DNA from: Costus lasius
Lineage: Eukaryota; Streptophyta; Magnoliopsida; Zingiberales; Costaceae
Assembly (NCBI GenBank): GCA_027563935.2
Contig: JANVAS020000222.1
Span: forward strand, 4,030,001 to 4,094,000
DNA length: 64,000 bases
Reading direction: 5' to 3'
Every line of letters begins with the position of its first letter. Positions within the stretch are counted from its first letter, which is position 1. The notes beneath the pieces are model-generated. The model was not told the origin of the DNA. It searched no databases and saw only the letters and a list, made by a program, of their open reading frames with translations. Below, piece by piece: positions 21,262 through 34,897 of this stretch. Both the position numbers and the translations under genes were made by a program.

Positions 21262-24200
21262 CTACTGATCCCTGATTCTCTGTAGTAAAGCAGACTGAAC
21301 CCGGAGAAAAGCCACATATCCAGACTGAACTCTGGGAGACACCTCAACCCTGAGCTCTCGGAACTCCTGCAGTAACTGCCACTCACTGACCCTCAGTGCA
21401 GCTACCGAAGTAACTAGGTGTCTGCTCAATGCATCAGCTACCACATTGGCTTTCCCAGCCTGATACTGAATAGAGAAATCATAATCCTTTATTAGCTCCA
21501 TCCACCTTCTCTGCCTCATATTCAAATCCTTCTGAGTGAAAATGTACTTGAGACTCTGATGATCAGTAAATAAGTCAAACTCCTGTCCCAATAGATAGTG
21601 GCGCCATATTTTCAGTGCAAAAACCACTGCCGCCAACTCCAAATCATGGGTGGGGTAGTTTAACTCATACTCCTTCAATTGCCGCGAAGCATAAGCTACT
21701 ACGGCCCCTTTTTGCATCAGGACACAGCCCAGTCCTTTGCCTGAGGCATCAGTATAAACAGTAAACCTCTCCCCATCAATAGGAATGATAAGGATGGGCG
21801 TACTGGTCAATCTCCTCTTTAACTCCTGGAAGCTTTCCTCACACTTCTCGTCCCAAACAAACTTAGCCTCTTTCCTGGTCAGCTTGGTTAAGGGACCCGC
21901 CAGCTTGGAGAACCCCTCCACAAACCTCCTGTAATATCCTGCTAATCCCAGAAAGCTCCGGATCTCTGTGGCACTAGTTGGTCTTCCCCAGTTCAGGATA
22001 GCCTGTACCTTCACTGGATCCACAGACACGCCCTGACCAGATATTACATGCCCCAGAAAGCTGATCTGATCCAACCAAAACTCGCACTTGCTGGCCTTAG
22101 CATACAACTGGTGCTTCCTCAGAATTGCTAGTACCCTGCGCAAGTCCCTAGCGTGATCCTGATTGGTACGGGAGTAAACCAGTATATCATCTATAAACAC
22201 CACCACACAAGTGTCTAACAGCTCGTGAAACACCCTGTTCATCAGATCCATAAACACAGCAGGTGCATTGGTCAGTCCAAAAGGCATAACTACAAACTTG
22301 TAGTGTCCATACCTGGTCCTGAAAGCAGTCTTCAGGATATCCTCATCCCTGACCCTGAGCTGATGGTATCCTGACCTCAGATCGATCTTGGAGAACACCG
22401 TGGCACCCTGCAACTGATCGAACAGATCATCTATCCTCGGAAGAGGATACTTATTCTTTACCGTCACCTGATTCAACTGGCGGTAATCTATGCACATCCT
22501 CAGTGTTCCGTCCTTCTTCTTTACAAACAAGACTGGCGCTCCCCAGGGTGAAGCACTCGGTCTGATATACCCCTTTTCAAGCAGTTCCTCTAACTGCTTC
22601 TTCAACTCAGCTAACTCTGAGGTGGCCATACGATAAGGAGCCTTTGATATTGGAGCTGTACCAGGCATCAGCTCAATACCAAACTCCACATCCCTGTTGG
22701 GAGGCAAACCTGAAAACTCATCCGAGGATACATCAGGAAACTCACAGACTACCTCTATCTGAGCTAAGTCTGGATCTGAGTCTTCTTGCACCTTAACATG
22801 TGCAAGGTATCCTTTGCACCCACTGGCTAACAACTTGCTGGCATGCACAAATGATATCATATGTGGCCCTTGATCAGACACCAGGCCCCTTACTAGCAGA
22901 TGACTCCCATCAAGCAGATGCAAAGTAACAATCTTCTCAAAGCAATCCACTGTAGCGTGGTGAGAAGATAGCCAATCCATGCCTAGGATCAAATCAAAAT
23001 CCTGCATGCCTAGCAGTATCAAATCAACTAAAAACTGGTACTGCTCTACGTGAATAACACAGTCAGGGTAGACTATGTCAGTGGATAAACTATCCCCCAA
23101 GGGTGTACATACTGAAACTGTGTAATCTAGTACTCTAGGTGAGACAGGTAGTCTAGAAGCAAAATTAGCAGATACAAAGGACAAATTGGACCCCGGATCA
23201 AACAAAATACGAGCTAACTGATCGAAAACATGTAAAGTACCTTCCACGACGGATCGGGAAGCTCGAGTGTCCTTCTCTGCTATAGCGTAGACTCTGGCCT
23301 GGACAGCTGGTCTATCGGTACCCCGGATCTGTGGCCCAGGCGCCGTGCAATCTTTGACCCTGTGCCCCACTTTTTCGCACTTGAAGCACGCCCCGGACTT
23401 CTTGTGGCAGTCCGCCTTCAGGTGACCCTTGGCCCCACAATGGTAGCAGACTCTGTCCTCTACCCGGCCATCAGTACCCTGCTGCTGTGGCTGAGATGTC
23501 TGCTGCGGTCTCTGAGTTCCCTTCCCCTGGTAAGGTCTGTATCGGCCTCTCTTCTGGTCCTTCCCTTTATGGTATTTCCTACTGCCTCCACCAGTCTGCT
23601 GGGAACCCGGTGCCTCAGCTATAGGGGCTACAACTAGGGCCGTCTCGGCCTGCTCCTCCAGGATGTACTTCTCCGCGGTGCGGGCACGATCCAGCATCTC
23701 AGCATAAGTCTCCAAGTGCTGCAATCCTACCTTCTGTCTGATATCTCTTCTGAGACCCCTGAGAAATTTCTTAGCTCGTCTATCTTCAGTATTTATCAAG
23801 TGTGGAGCATACTTCCCAAGCTTTGAGAACATCAAGTCATATTGGTCCACCGTCATGTCCCCTTGTTCCAAGTGGATAAACTCCACCTCCCTATCCTCAA
23901 CCAGGCTGGTGGGAAAGAATTTCTCATTGAACCGGGACAAGAAGTATTGCCACGTCACCGGTTCAGATCTGTCCACTGCGAGTCTCAGCTCACTCCTCCA
24001 CCACACATCTGCGTCACCCCGCATCATATAGGTGGCCAAACATAATTTGTCCTCATCTGAACATCGCATCACTTGGAAGATCTTCTCCAAGCCCAAGAGC
24101 CAGTCCTCTGCCGTCCTGTAATCTGGACTCCCATAAAAAGAGCTAGGGCCCAACCGCTGGAATTCACCCACAAGAAAGGCATAGCGCCTATGGGTGTCCT

Positions 24201-24498
24201 CCGGCAAGCTAACCCCCAGGACCAAGTCAGACGCAGACCCTCGCCCCTGCGTCGGTATCTGAGTCTGAGACAGAAGCTGCAACTGCTCTCTGAACTCGCG
24301 TTGCTGTTCGCGACTCTGCTGTAACAGCTGCTGCTGCACCTCCTGGTGCTGGGTCTGCTGCTGCTGCAGCATCTGAGCCTGTTGCTGGATTAGTGCGTTC
24401 TGTTGCTGCACCATACCAGTCAAAGACTCCATAGCCCGTAGGAATTCAGCAGTCTGATCACTGCTGCCAGCACTAGTACTCGACCTGGGGCGCACCAT
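21262..24498 (-). pseudogene. Gypsy F gag-protease-RT-RNase H, ending at a premature TAG
   Basis: The likely start is the ATG at 24498 (MVRPRSS), matching MVRTRG in G; an in-frame upstream ATG at 24540 is less likely. In order: Gln-rich N-terminus, retrotransposon gag domain, two CCHC knuckles around residues 345-385, protease with FDPGSNLSF near residue 433, RT with FIDD near residue 769, and RNase H with YTDASG near residue 913. At 21262-21264 a Gln codon has become TAG relative to G, just before the integrase linker. The full frame would be about 1550 codons; this one change is the only break I found. Confidence 0.9.
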
Positions 24499-24628
24499 AC
24501 TGGCTCCAAAAAATACACACAAATCAAAATTTATAATCAAGTCAGTTTCTCAAACAAGTTTCCTAGCTGTCTAGCAATACACAAGCAAGGTTTTCCTCCC
24601 CAATACAGCTATTATTAGCTAGCCCATT

Positions 24629-24640
24629 CCTCTGATACCA
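24629..24640 (-). other. Primer-binding site of gypsy F
   Basis: The minus strand reads TGGTATCAGAGG three bases from the LTR edge, complementary to initiator methionine tRNA except at the last base. Confidence 0.85.
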
Positions 24641-24643
24641 CTC

Positions 24644-26966
24644 TGTAACGCCCCCTCAGAATAAACCCCAAACACATGCAGAAACCGCGGAAGATTGGGA
24701 ACGTCACACACAAAACAACAAGACAAATGCTAGGGAATAATAGCTTACATAAAACGATTCGGAAAATTTCGGCAGCATGTCCCCAGAATTACTAAGGAAA
24801 TTCCTGTACATGCTCCAAAACACAAATTGAACATACCATTTCGAAAACAAGATTCACAATCCTTATCACAACATCCAACTAATAAATCACATTAATTAAA
24901 TAACACTGAACATAATAGAATTCACCGAAAACAGGCTTAAGCCCTCGGTTTAACACTCGTATCAAAACCAAATGCCAACCCGGCAACAATATCACAGTAG
25001 TCGAAAACTAGCAGCCACATCCGGCTAACATGTCAATGAATAAAATCATAAAAAAAAACCTCGGCCACATCCGGCCCTCAAAATAGCACAGGCTCGCAGG
25101 CCCCAAAATATCAAGTCAGAAAATAATACATCCGCTAGGCTGTAGGCTCCTGCCCTGCATCTGGAAATATAGTGGAATGAGCTACACAGCTCAGTGAGTA
25201 GATAGTCTCGTTCGACCATCCACTAATATACAATCAAAAATAGATGCAGATATCTTTTCAAAACTTTTAACGGAAGATGACAAAGCATGATACATAATAA
25301 AACTGATAACCATAAATCACAATTATGATCATACAACAATACACCCACCATCCTGGGCAACAAGATCATAAAATAGCCTAACCGGCTAACAGACTCAGAC
25401 TCACGCAACTATTGTCCAGTGATTTCAAAATTGACCCCGAGGGTCCAACCCGGCCTTCGTCAAGGCACTGAGAGTAACATGCACGAACAATGGTGAGGCG
25501 TAGATTCAAGAGGTGGCCCCCGCCAGGTCACGACGTGGCACTTTGCTCTACGACACTCAACCACACCCCCTTACCGGGAACACAAACAGAACAGAACGGA
25601 AGGTGAATGAATTCAAGAGGTGGCCCCCGTCTGACCAAGACGTGGCACTTTGTTTCAAACACCCAACTCTCAAAAGGTTTACCACTTGGACAAAAATACC
25701 CTCAACACAAACTGGAAACCTGAACCTCTAACCTGGTCACTAGACTCTAGAACAGTCCCTCCATAACCGGAAACAAATCAGAATAGGTTGGGTGGATTCT
25801 CCAACCCCAAGTCAGAATGACTGTTCACTGAGTGCTCTAGTTGACCCTTAGGTTCAGTCCACTCAAGTCTAGGACCCTTATCGAATGCATTTAACATAGA
25901 CATTATTTCGAACATCACATCAATCAGGTTCAGAAAGGTCCTTAGATTTCATGCAAGCATGGTTTAACCTTTTCTAGGTTATCATTCAAGGTTATCAATC
26001 AATAATTAAAAATACATACTAATACAGAAAATTCACCAATTTCATCCACAAATAACATAAATACTGAATATCACAGATTCATAGTTTTCTCCTAGTTCTT
26101 ATAACAAAAGATAGAAATACCCCTAGTTCAAAGTTTAAGTCATGCAGGAAAACTTATCCAAAAATTTCGTAAAAATAGTCATTACATCCCTCATGATCCC
26201 TAGATCCGTAATTTCAAGTTTTCCCCAATTTTAACTAGAAAATTTACCCAATTACCCCTAGGTCAATCTCAGTCAACAGAAACTTTTATTTCCAAAAATT
26301 CCCAAAAAATACGGTAGAGTCCTTATATACCTAATTTCATGAATATCAGTTTTTCCCCAATTTTTACCCTTACATTTGGGCGTAATTTCATGAAGAAGGG
26401 GCGAAATTCTCATTCAAGCCCTAATCTTCATGCAATTGAAAATCTAAAGTTACATACATGTTTAATCAAGGTTTAATTGATGATTAGGAGTCTTAAAAAC
26501 GAAAAGCCCTAATTGTCATGCAAGCTAGGGTTTCGAAATTTAGGGAAAAACAAAGAAAACGTGTACACATGTGAAAGCAAGAGTTCATGTTATATTTCTA
26601 ACCCTTAATTTTCTCTAAAACAAGCAATACTACTAATATGCGTGAACTAGGTGAAGAGAAAATCCACTCACCTTGATTTCGGTTTCTTCCAAGTCACAAA
26701 CCCCCTCACGCCTCCCCTCACACTACTCACGTCGCCGGAAAACACCCAAGGACCGCCGGATGTCGCCTCCACCACCAATCGCCGTCGGCCACAAGAAGAG
26801 GAGAAGGGAGAAGAGATAAGCCGCCACCCTCACTCTAGGAAGAAATCGTGAACGAAAGCAAAGAGGGAAAAACGTGAGTGAACCCTCTTAATTTTTGTTT
26901 TCTACCTCCAAAGGATCCAAACCCAATATCAAACATAAGTGGAAGATCCAATAACCCTTTAGTATA
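24644..26966 (-). repeat. 5' LTR of gypsy F, first part
   Basis: It matches 17249-19571 closely and stops at the GTATA target site of G (26962-26966). The remainder is at 38051-38293. Confidence 0.92.
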
Positions 26967-29900
26967 TGTAAGATCCAAGGATCTTAAGTCCTGGTAAGCA
27001 TTATTTTTTGAATTAAATAAAATTATTGACTGTGATATTTTATTATGATTCAAGTAAAATTTATTGAATGCTAATTAACTGGCTTGTTGATTGTTAATTT
27101 GTAATTATTTGATTTGTGATTTATATTGGTTGTTAATTTATGGTAAATTAATTAGAGATTAATGGTTGATTATTGGTTGTTAATTTAGGATAAATTAATT
27201 AAATCCTTATTGGATATTAATTAAATCCTTAATGGATTTCGGTTAAGTGATTGGTTATTTGTAAGTTAATTAAATTAATTAGTTAACTAGCTTATTGGAT
27301 GTTAGTTTAACCCTTATTGGACTTTCACTTAAACTATGGGTTATTGGGTTTAAAAATTCAAATTTAGTTAGTTAAATGGTTAAACCCTATTTGGATTAAT
27401 GGGTTAATGGGTTAAGAGTTAAAACCGAAAATTTGAATTAGTGATTCGGTTAGGAAGGAAATCATTGGCGATTTTTGAGTCTTGAGAAAACCTTGGAGCG
27501 GCTAGGGCAAGGGAGAAGGCGATCTTGGTGTTCTTGAAGAGTTCTTGGCGATTTTTTCTCTATCTTCTTCCCTTGGCCGAAATTCTTGAGTGGGTGGTGG
27601 AGTTTCTTTGGCGTCTTCCTAGAAGAATTTCAAAGGCTTTGAACGATTTTGTTGAGGAGATTTTAACCTAAGTTTCAAGGTGAGTGGTGTGTCTTTTTGA
27701 TTCCTAACAATTGGGTTGTGTTATTTGATGCTTTAGATGGATTAGAAATTTGTAATGTAAAAACCGAACACTCAAGATTTATTTTTGTTATAAACCGAAA
27801 GTTACAATGGTATGTTTGTTATGGAAAATCGAATTTAAGGATATGTCTTCATGAGATTCTTGTTAACTAGGGGTTTAATTTAAGTTGGAAAGTTTGATCA
27901 TGCTAAAAAGCGAATTGGTGCTATTTATTTATGAAAATCGAAACTTGATTTTAATTTTGATATTGTGGTTAACATGTTTACATGTGAATTGAATCTTGAT
28001 AATTCTCCAGGAAAACATAGTTTAGGGGATCTTTCATGAAAACCGAATGTGAGGCATGTTTCCATGAAAACCGAATTTAGGGTACTTATTGTATGTGATT
28101 TTGGTAATATTAAATCAGTGATTTTGGTATGATTTTGGTAATATTAAATCAGTGATTTATTAGTATGAAATTTATGTTAATTGTTTGTGAAAACTGAATT
28201 TTTGATGGTTGTAGTTACATGGAATAATGTGTAAAATTATATGGATATATGGTTTAGTTTTATGTAATTTTATGAATGCTTGAGAACATTGGGTGATGAT
28301 TTAATTTTATGAACGTAATGTTATGTTATAAAACTCACGTTTATTTAATTAAGACCATGTATTCATGTTTGAGAACATTGGGTGATAATTTAGCAAAATT
28401 ACACTGAACTGACCAGCCTGAAATTTAAGGACTACGCTATGTTATGTGATTTTCTATGTTTTGTGATTTTTTTAAATATTACGTGTTATGTTATATGATT
28501 TTTACCAATATGTATGATTATGTGACTTTTGAACAATATGTGTTATGTGATGGGTTTTGTGAATTTGGAAAATTATGGATTATGTGAAATTGGAAAATTA
28601 GGTGGTTATGTGATGGTTAGGACTAAGGCTAGGTGTAACTATGAACTCAAGGAGATAGTCCTTATGTGATATGTTCAGGGTTTGAATTTCAGCCCTGTAT
28701 TGTGATATGTGAGGGGGTTGATGATCAGCCTGCCTATTATGATTATTGTGATGGGGGTTGATGTTCAGCCTGCCCGATGTGATTTTTGTGATGACTATCC
28801 TAGAGTCTAGTTTACACTTAGGAGTCCACCTTTGTGAAATATGTCCACCTTTGTGAAATATGAAATAAGATATGTCTGTTGTCCAGTAGGAACCTTTTGG
28901 GAGAACGGGTTTTGACCCAAAGTGCCATGTCTTGGTCGGACAGGGGCCACCTCTTGATGTCATTACTCTTTTATGTGTTGGGAATGATATAAGACCCAAA
29001 GTGCCATGTCTTGATCAGACAGGGGCCACCTCTTGATGTCATCATTCTCGTTTTGTGTTGGGAATGATATAAGACCCAAAGTGCCATGTCTTGATCAGAC
29101 AGGGGCCACCTCTTGATGTCATCATTCTCGATTTGTGTTATGGCGTGATAGACCAACGTGCCACGTCTTGACCAGGCGGGGGCCACCTCTTGATTCTATT
29201 CACTGTCCATGTTTGTGTTGCATGTGATTTGTAGCTCCCAGTGCTTTGGCCAAGCCGGGTTAGACCATATTGGTCACTACTGAATATGCTGGACAACTAG
29301 GTTAAATATGTGTTGGTATGTTTAGTTGGGTTAGAATATGTGTGTTCGGTTGGTTTAGAGTATAACTCTAGAATCTGAGGTTATTATATGTTAGTGTGTA
29401 CTTTTGACTGCTTATATGACTTTTGCATTGAATTGTTGTTATATGTTGACATGATATCCTGTTAAAGATTTTTAAAAATAATTTGCCTATATTTTTGAGT
29501 GTATGTTCTGGATGGTCAATTAGACTATCCACTTACTGGGCTGTGTAGCTCACCCCTCACTATTTTCAGGTGTAGAGCAGGGGCGCAGTTAGCATTATAT
29601 GGATGCTGTGAATTATGCTTAATGAGTTTATGATGCCGGTTGTGGCCTTAATGTGTTTATGCTTATGATGCCGGTTGTGGCTAAACCCTATGAGTTATAT
29701 GAACTTTGTGAGTCATGTGAATTGTGTGAATTTGTGTTGCCAGACTGTGGCAGTTAAATGATTTTGATTTTTGTGTCACCGCGGGCTTCAGCCTGGTTTC
29801 GGTGTTTGGTATGAATTTGTAAAAATCGATTTTGTGATTTTGTTTTGATTTCGGCTTGATGTGTATTCTGTGTAATCGGTTTTGATATACCCTGTAACTT

Positions 29901-30115
29901 GCATATGTCTAGTGCAAGTATTGCGTGGTGGCAGGTACCCTTACGTGATTTATGAGTTTTGTGTTTTGTGGATAGTTTATGAATTTTGAAAATTTTCAGA
30001 TCGTGCTTTTCTTGAACTCGGTTTTACCTAGCATATGATCGATCTTATATGAGACATCCTGGTTCTTTTATGAATTGTATAGCTAGATTTGGGGTTAAGA
30101 ATGTGGGATGTTACA
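26967..30115 (+). repeat. 5' LTR of gypsy G
   Basis: It starts TGTAAGATCC and ends GGGATGTTACA, 3149 bp. It is AT-rich in the first half, then carries four tandem copies of a 79-bp unit (28914-29195). Minus-strand ORFs of 133 and 71 codons at 28598-29186 come from these repeats and recur in the 3' LTR; I do not call them genes. Confidence 0.94.
28914..29195 (+). repeat. Four tandem copies of a 79-bp unit in the G LTR
   Basis: Units start at 28914, 28993, 29073 and 29151. The core joins AAGTGCCATGTCTTG to GGGGCCACCTCTTGAT, with a small imperfect dyad TGTCTTGATCAGACA between. The 3' LTR has the array at 36844-37125. Related arrays lie in the LTRs of F (two copies) and solo LTR H (four copies, period about 79). 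Confidence 0.85.
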
Positions 30116-30118
30116 GAA

Positions 30119-30130
30119 TGGTATCAGAGC
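30119..30130 (+). other. Primer-binding site of gypsy G
   Basis: TGGTATCAGAGC, three bases after the LTR end, complementary to initiator methionine tRNA. Confidence 0.93.
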
Positions 30131-30264
30131 AGTTGGCTAGCTAAAACTTAGTTTGGGGGAAAACATGTTTGTGTATTGCTAGACACCTGATAGGTTTATG
30201 TTTGTTTTCCTGACTATGATATGTGTGTGACTATGATATGTGTGTGTAGGAATTTGAATTTAAG

Positions 30265-33099
30265 ATGGTGCGAACCAGAGGTAACGCTGGTGATGAGGGC
30301 GAGCAGGCCCCAAATCTCTCGAGAGCTATTGAGGCTCTGACTGGCATGGTACAACAACAAGGTGCCATGATAGAGAGGCAAGCTCAGATGCTGCAGCAGC
30401 AGCAGACTCAGCACCAAGAAGCACAACATCAGCTTTTGCAGCAGCTGACTCAGGAGAGACCCCAGACTACTACTAGAGGAGTGGGGACTGACTCTCAGGA
30501 GGGCGCTCACAGGCGCTATGCTTCACTTGTGAGTGAATTCCAGAAATTGGGTCCTAGTTCTTTTTATGGGGGCTCAGAATCCAGCACTGCTGAGAACTGG
30601 CAGTTGGTCTTGGAAAAGATTTTCCAAGTCATGCGCTGCTCAGATGAGGATAAGCTATGTCTGTCCACCTATATGATGCGTGGCGACGCAGATGAGTGGT
30701 GGAAGGGAGTTGTGAGACTAGCAGTGGAAAGGCAGGAAACAGTGGATTGGCCTTACTTCCTATCTCAATTTAATGAGAAGTATTTTCCAGATAGCTTGGT
30801 AGAGGACCGAGAGGTGGCATTTATTCACCTGGAGCAGGGTGATATGACAGTGGACCAGTATGAGCTACAGTTCACGAAATTGAGAAAGTATGCTCCTCAT
30901 CTGATAAACACTGAAAAGAGGAGAGCTACTAAGTTTCTCAGAGGTCTCAGATGGGACATTAGAGAGCAGGTTGGTGCTCAACATTTGGAGACCTATGTTG
31001 AGACTGTTGGACGAGCACGCACCATTGAGAGATACATAGCTGAGAGGAATTCTCATGTTACCGTGGCAGTGGTTCCTGCAGCTGAGGCGGCGGTTCCTCA
31101 GTATGGCAGTGGCGGCAAGGGTAAGAAGTACCCTAGGCATAAGGATTACAAGAAGAGCAGGTATAGGCCTTACTCTTACAAGGCACCACAGCAGTCCAGG
31201 GATGCACCGCAACAGTTCAGGGGTGCCAGGGATGTAAGAAACAGTAACACGGAGAACGGGACTTGTAGTTACTGTGGGCTCAGGGGACATCTAGTGAAAG
31301 ATTGTCATAGGAAGAATGGCGTGTGCTTCAGGTGTAAGAAACCAGGGCACATGGCTAAGGATTGCAAAGAACCTGAGATACAGCCTAGAGGCGCAGATAA
31401 GCCTACAGTCCAGACCCGAGTGTATGCTGTGGCTGAGAAGGATACACGAGCTTCCCGATCCGTTGTGGAAGGTACATTATTTGTATTTGATCAGTTAGCT
31501 CGCATTCTATTTGACCCTGGTGCAAATTTGTCTTTTGTTTCTGTTAAGTTTGCTGCATGTTTACCTGTGATACCTAAGGTGATGAACTATGCTGTGTCTG
31601 TGAGTACTCCCTTAGGAAAATCATTATCTACAGACACTGTATGCGCTGATTGTGTAGTGCATGTAGAGGGCTATGAGTTTCTGGTAGATTTAATCCTCCT
31701 AAACATGCAAGACTATGATGTCATTCTAGGTATGGACTGGTTGTCTTCGCATCATGCCTCTGTGGATTGCTTTGAGAAAGTGATCACTTTGAATATGCTT
31801 GATGGGAATCGGATTTCTGTGAGAGGTCTAGTGTCAGACCAAGGACCACATGTGATATCTTTCCTGCAGGCCAGGAAGTTACTTGCTAGTGGGTGCAAGG
31901 GTTATCTTGCACATGTTAAGGTGCAGGATGATTCTACTTCTGATTTGACTCAGATGGCGGTGGTGAAAGAATTTCCTGATGTGTTCTCTGAAGAATTTTC
32001 AGGCTTGCCACCGATTCGAGAGGTAGAGTTTGGCATTGAGTTGGCGCCAGGCACGGCACCTATCTCCAGAGCTCCTTATCGTATGGCTACTTCAGAGTTG
32101 GCCGAGCTTAAGAAACAACTGGAGGAATTGTTAGAGAAAGGGTACGTTCGGCCTAGTGCTTCACCCTGGGGAGCGCCAGTGTTATTTGTGAAGAAAAAAG
32201 ATGGAACCCTGAGGATGTGTATAGACTACAGGCAGCTTAACCAAGTGACTATCAAGAATAAGTATCCTCTTCCCAGAATTGATGATCTATTTGATCAATT
32301 ACAGGGAGCTACAGTGTTCTCTAAGATTGATCTGAGATCAGGGTATTATCAGCTTAGGGTCAGGGATGAGGATATATTTAAGACTGCTTTCAGGACCAGG
32401 TATGGGCATTTCGAATTTTTAGTTATGCCTTTTGGACTGACAAATGCACCTGCTGTCTTCATGGATTTGATGAACAGGGTATTCCATGAGCTGCTTGACT
32501 CTTGTGTGGTAGTCTTTATAGACGATATATTAGTGTACTCTCAGACTACCTCAGATCATGTCAGTGATTTGCGCAGAGTACTGGAAATCTTGAGGAAGAA
32601 CCGGTTATATGCCAAAGCTAGTAAGTGTGAATTTTGGCTAGAGAAGATCAGTTTTCTGGGACATGTGATTTCTGGTCAGGGGGTGTCTGTGGATCCAGTG
32701 AAAGTGCAAGCTATCCTTGATTGGGGAAGACCGACTAGTGCTACTGAGATCAGGAGTTTTCTGGGTTTAGCAGGTTATTACCGGAGATTTGTTGAGGGAT
32801 TCTCCAAGCTGGCGGGTCCTTTAACTAAATTAACCAGAAAGGAGGCCAAGTTTATTTGGGATGATAAGTGTGAAGAGAGCTTCCAGGAGCTGAAGAGAAG
32901 GTTGACTAGTACACCGATCCTCATTATACCTAGTGATGGGGAAAGGTTTACTGTTTATACAGATGCTTCTGGCAAAGGGTTGGGTTGTGTCTTGATGCAG
33001 AAGGGTTCTGTAGTAGCCTATGCTTCGAGACAACTGAAGGAGTATGAATTGAACTACCCTACTCATGATTTAGAGTTGGCGGCCGTAGTCTTTCTTTGA
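30265..33099 (+). pseudogene. Gypsy G gag-protease-RT-RNase H, ended by a frameshift (944 codons)
   Basis: It starts at the ATG for MVRTRG. In order: Gln-rich stretch; gag domain; CCHC knuckles beginning at C334 and C354; protease with FDPGANLSF (D417); RT with FIDD (D753, D754); RNase H with YTDASG (D900). It ends prematurely inside RNase H after AAVVF. Compared with F, one G is missing near 33091-33095, moving translation to an early TGA. The rest of the protein continues in another frame from 33096. Apart from this base the element looks complete. Confidence 0.92.
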
Positions 33100-34868
33100 A
33101 GATATGGCGTCACTATTTGTTGGGTCAAGAGTTTGATCTGTTCACTGATCACCAGAGTCTCAAGTACATCTTCACTCAGAAGGAGTTGAACATGAGACAG
33201 AGGAGATGGATGGAGTTGATTAAAGACTATGACTTCTCTATTCAGTATCAGGCTGGAAAGGCCAATGTAGTGGCGGATGCACTGAGTAGACATCCAGTTG
33301 CTTCAGTAGCTGCACTGCGGGTCAGTGAGTGGCAGTTACTGCAGGAGTTCAGAGATCTCAGGATCAGTGTTACTCCTAAAGTTCAGACTGGTTATGTGGC
33401 TTTTCTCAGAGTACAGTCTGCTTTGTTGCAGAAGATCAGAGATCAGCAGTCTGTGGATCCGAAATTAGTTCAGATCAGGGATAGTCTGGTTGATGGCGCA
33501 GTTCAGGATTTTAGCCTGTCTGATGATGGTATTCTTCGGTTTCGTGGAAGGGTAGGTGTCCCTGAGGAACCGAGCTTGAGGAAAGAAATATTGGAGGACA
33601 GCCATAACTCCAAATATTCTCTACATCCTGGTGTGACTAAGATGTATCAGGACCTTAAGAAATATTTTTGGTGGCCGGGTATGAAGAAAGAAGTAACTGA
33701 TTTTGTCTCTAGGTGTTTAACCTGTCAGACTGTAAAGGCTGAACACCAGAAGCCTGGTGGTTTGTTGCAGTCTCTTCCTATTCCTGAGTGGAAGTGGGAA
33801 TGCATCAGTATGGATTTTGTGTGTGGTTTGCCCAGAACCAGATTGGGTCATGATGCTATTTGGGTGATTGTTGATAGACTCACCAAATCAGCCCATTTTC
33901 TTCCGATTAAAATGACTTATTCTTTAGAGAGACTGGCCAGATTGTACATTGATGAGATAGTCAGACTGCATGGAGTGCCTATTGATATTGTGTCTGATAG
34001 GGACTCTCGATTTTTGTCCAGATTTTGGAGGAGTTTACAGGAGGGTTTGGGTACTAAGTTGAGTTTTAGTACCGCATACCATCCTCAGTCTGATGGCCAG
34101 ACGGAGCGTACTATACAGACTCTAGAGGATTTGTTGAGAGCCTATGTGGTCGATTGGAGTTCTGAGTGGAACCGGGATCTATCTTTGATAGAGTTCACTT
34201 ATAATAATAGTTTCCACTCCAGTATTCAGATGGCTCCTTATGAGGCTTTGTATGGGAGAAGGTGTAGGACTCCCTTGTGTTGGAAGGAAACTGGTGACAG
34301 GATGATTTTGAGATCTGATGCGGTACAGGAGACTACTGATAAGGTCAGAGAGATCCGGGATAAACTGAAGATTGCTCGGGACAGACAGAAGAGTTATGCT
34401 GATGACCGTCGTCGTCCTTTGGAGTTTATGGTAGGAGACCATGTGTTCTTGAAGGTGTCGCCTACTAAGGGTGTTATGAGATTTGGCAAAAAGGGCAAGT
34501 TGAGCCCTAGGTTTGTAGGCCCTTTTGATATAATTGAGAGAGTTGGTCCAGTGGCTTACCGATTGGCTTTACCTTCTGCTATGGATCATGTGCATAATGT
34601 GTTCCATGTCTCTGTTTTGAGGAAATATCATCCTGATCCATCTCATGTGTTGGAGTTGGAACCTCTTCAAATTCAGAGTGACTTGACTTTTGAGGAAAGA
34701 CCTCTCCGGATTGTGGATAGAAAAGATAAAGTTCTGAGGAACAAGACTATACCTTTGGTGAAGGTTATCTGGGGAAATCAGTCAGTTGAAGAAGCGACAT
34801 GGGAAACTGAAGCTGATATGAGGGAAAATTATGCTTACCTCTTTGATGATATGGATGCTGAGCTTTAG
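33096..34868 (+). pseudogene. Gypsy G RNase H end, integrase and chromodomain, frameshifted part (590 codons)
   Basis: This continues the G polyprotein in the next frame. From its first Met: rest of RNase H (FTDHQSL), linker, integrase finger with H177 and C207/C210, catalytic D240, D301 and E337 (35 residues between the last two), and a chromodomain-like C-terminus at about residues 540-575. No separate promoter is visible, so it would be translated only by frameshifting or in a repaired copy. It overlaps the upstream frame by 4 bp, but that overlap comes from the deletion and is not a designed start. Confidence 0.9.
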
Positions 34869-34880
34869 AGGACTAAAGCT

Positions 34881-34897
34881 TTATAAGGAGGGAGGAA
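34881..34897 (+). other. Polypurine tract of gypsy G
   Basis: AAGGAGGGAGGAA ends at the TG of the 3' LTR, 13 bp after the stop codon region. Confidence 0.88.

Noticed and set aside
28598..29186. Minus-strand ORFs of 133 and 71 codons
   Set aside because: They arise from the 79-bp tandem repeats and AT-rich flank of the G LTR and recur at 36528-37116.
28914..29195. CRISPR-like array of direct repeats
   Set aside because: Whole 79-bp units repeat without unique spacers, and the setting is a plant LTR.
33096..34868. Independent integrase gene
   Set aside because: It is the frameshifted continuation of the G polyprotein with no promoter of its own.
30265..34868. Endogenous pararetrovirus
   Set aside because: LTRs, integrase and chromodomain are present and no movement protein is seen, so this is a chromovirus-type gypsy element.
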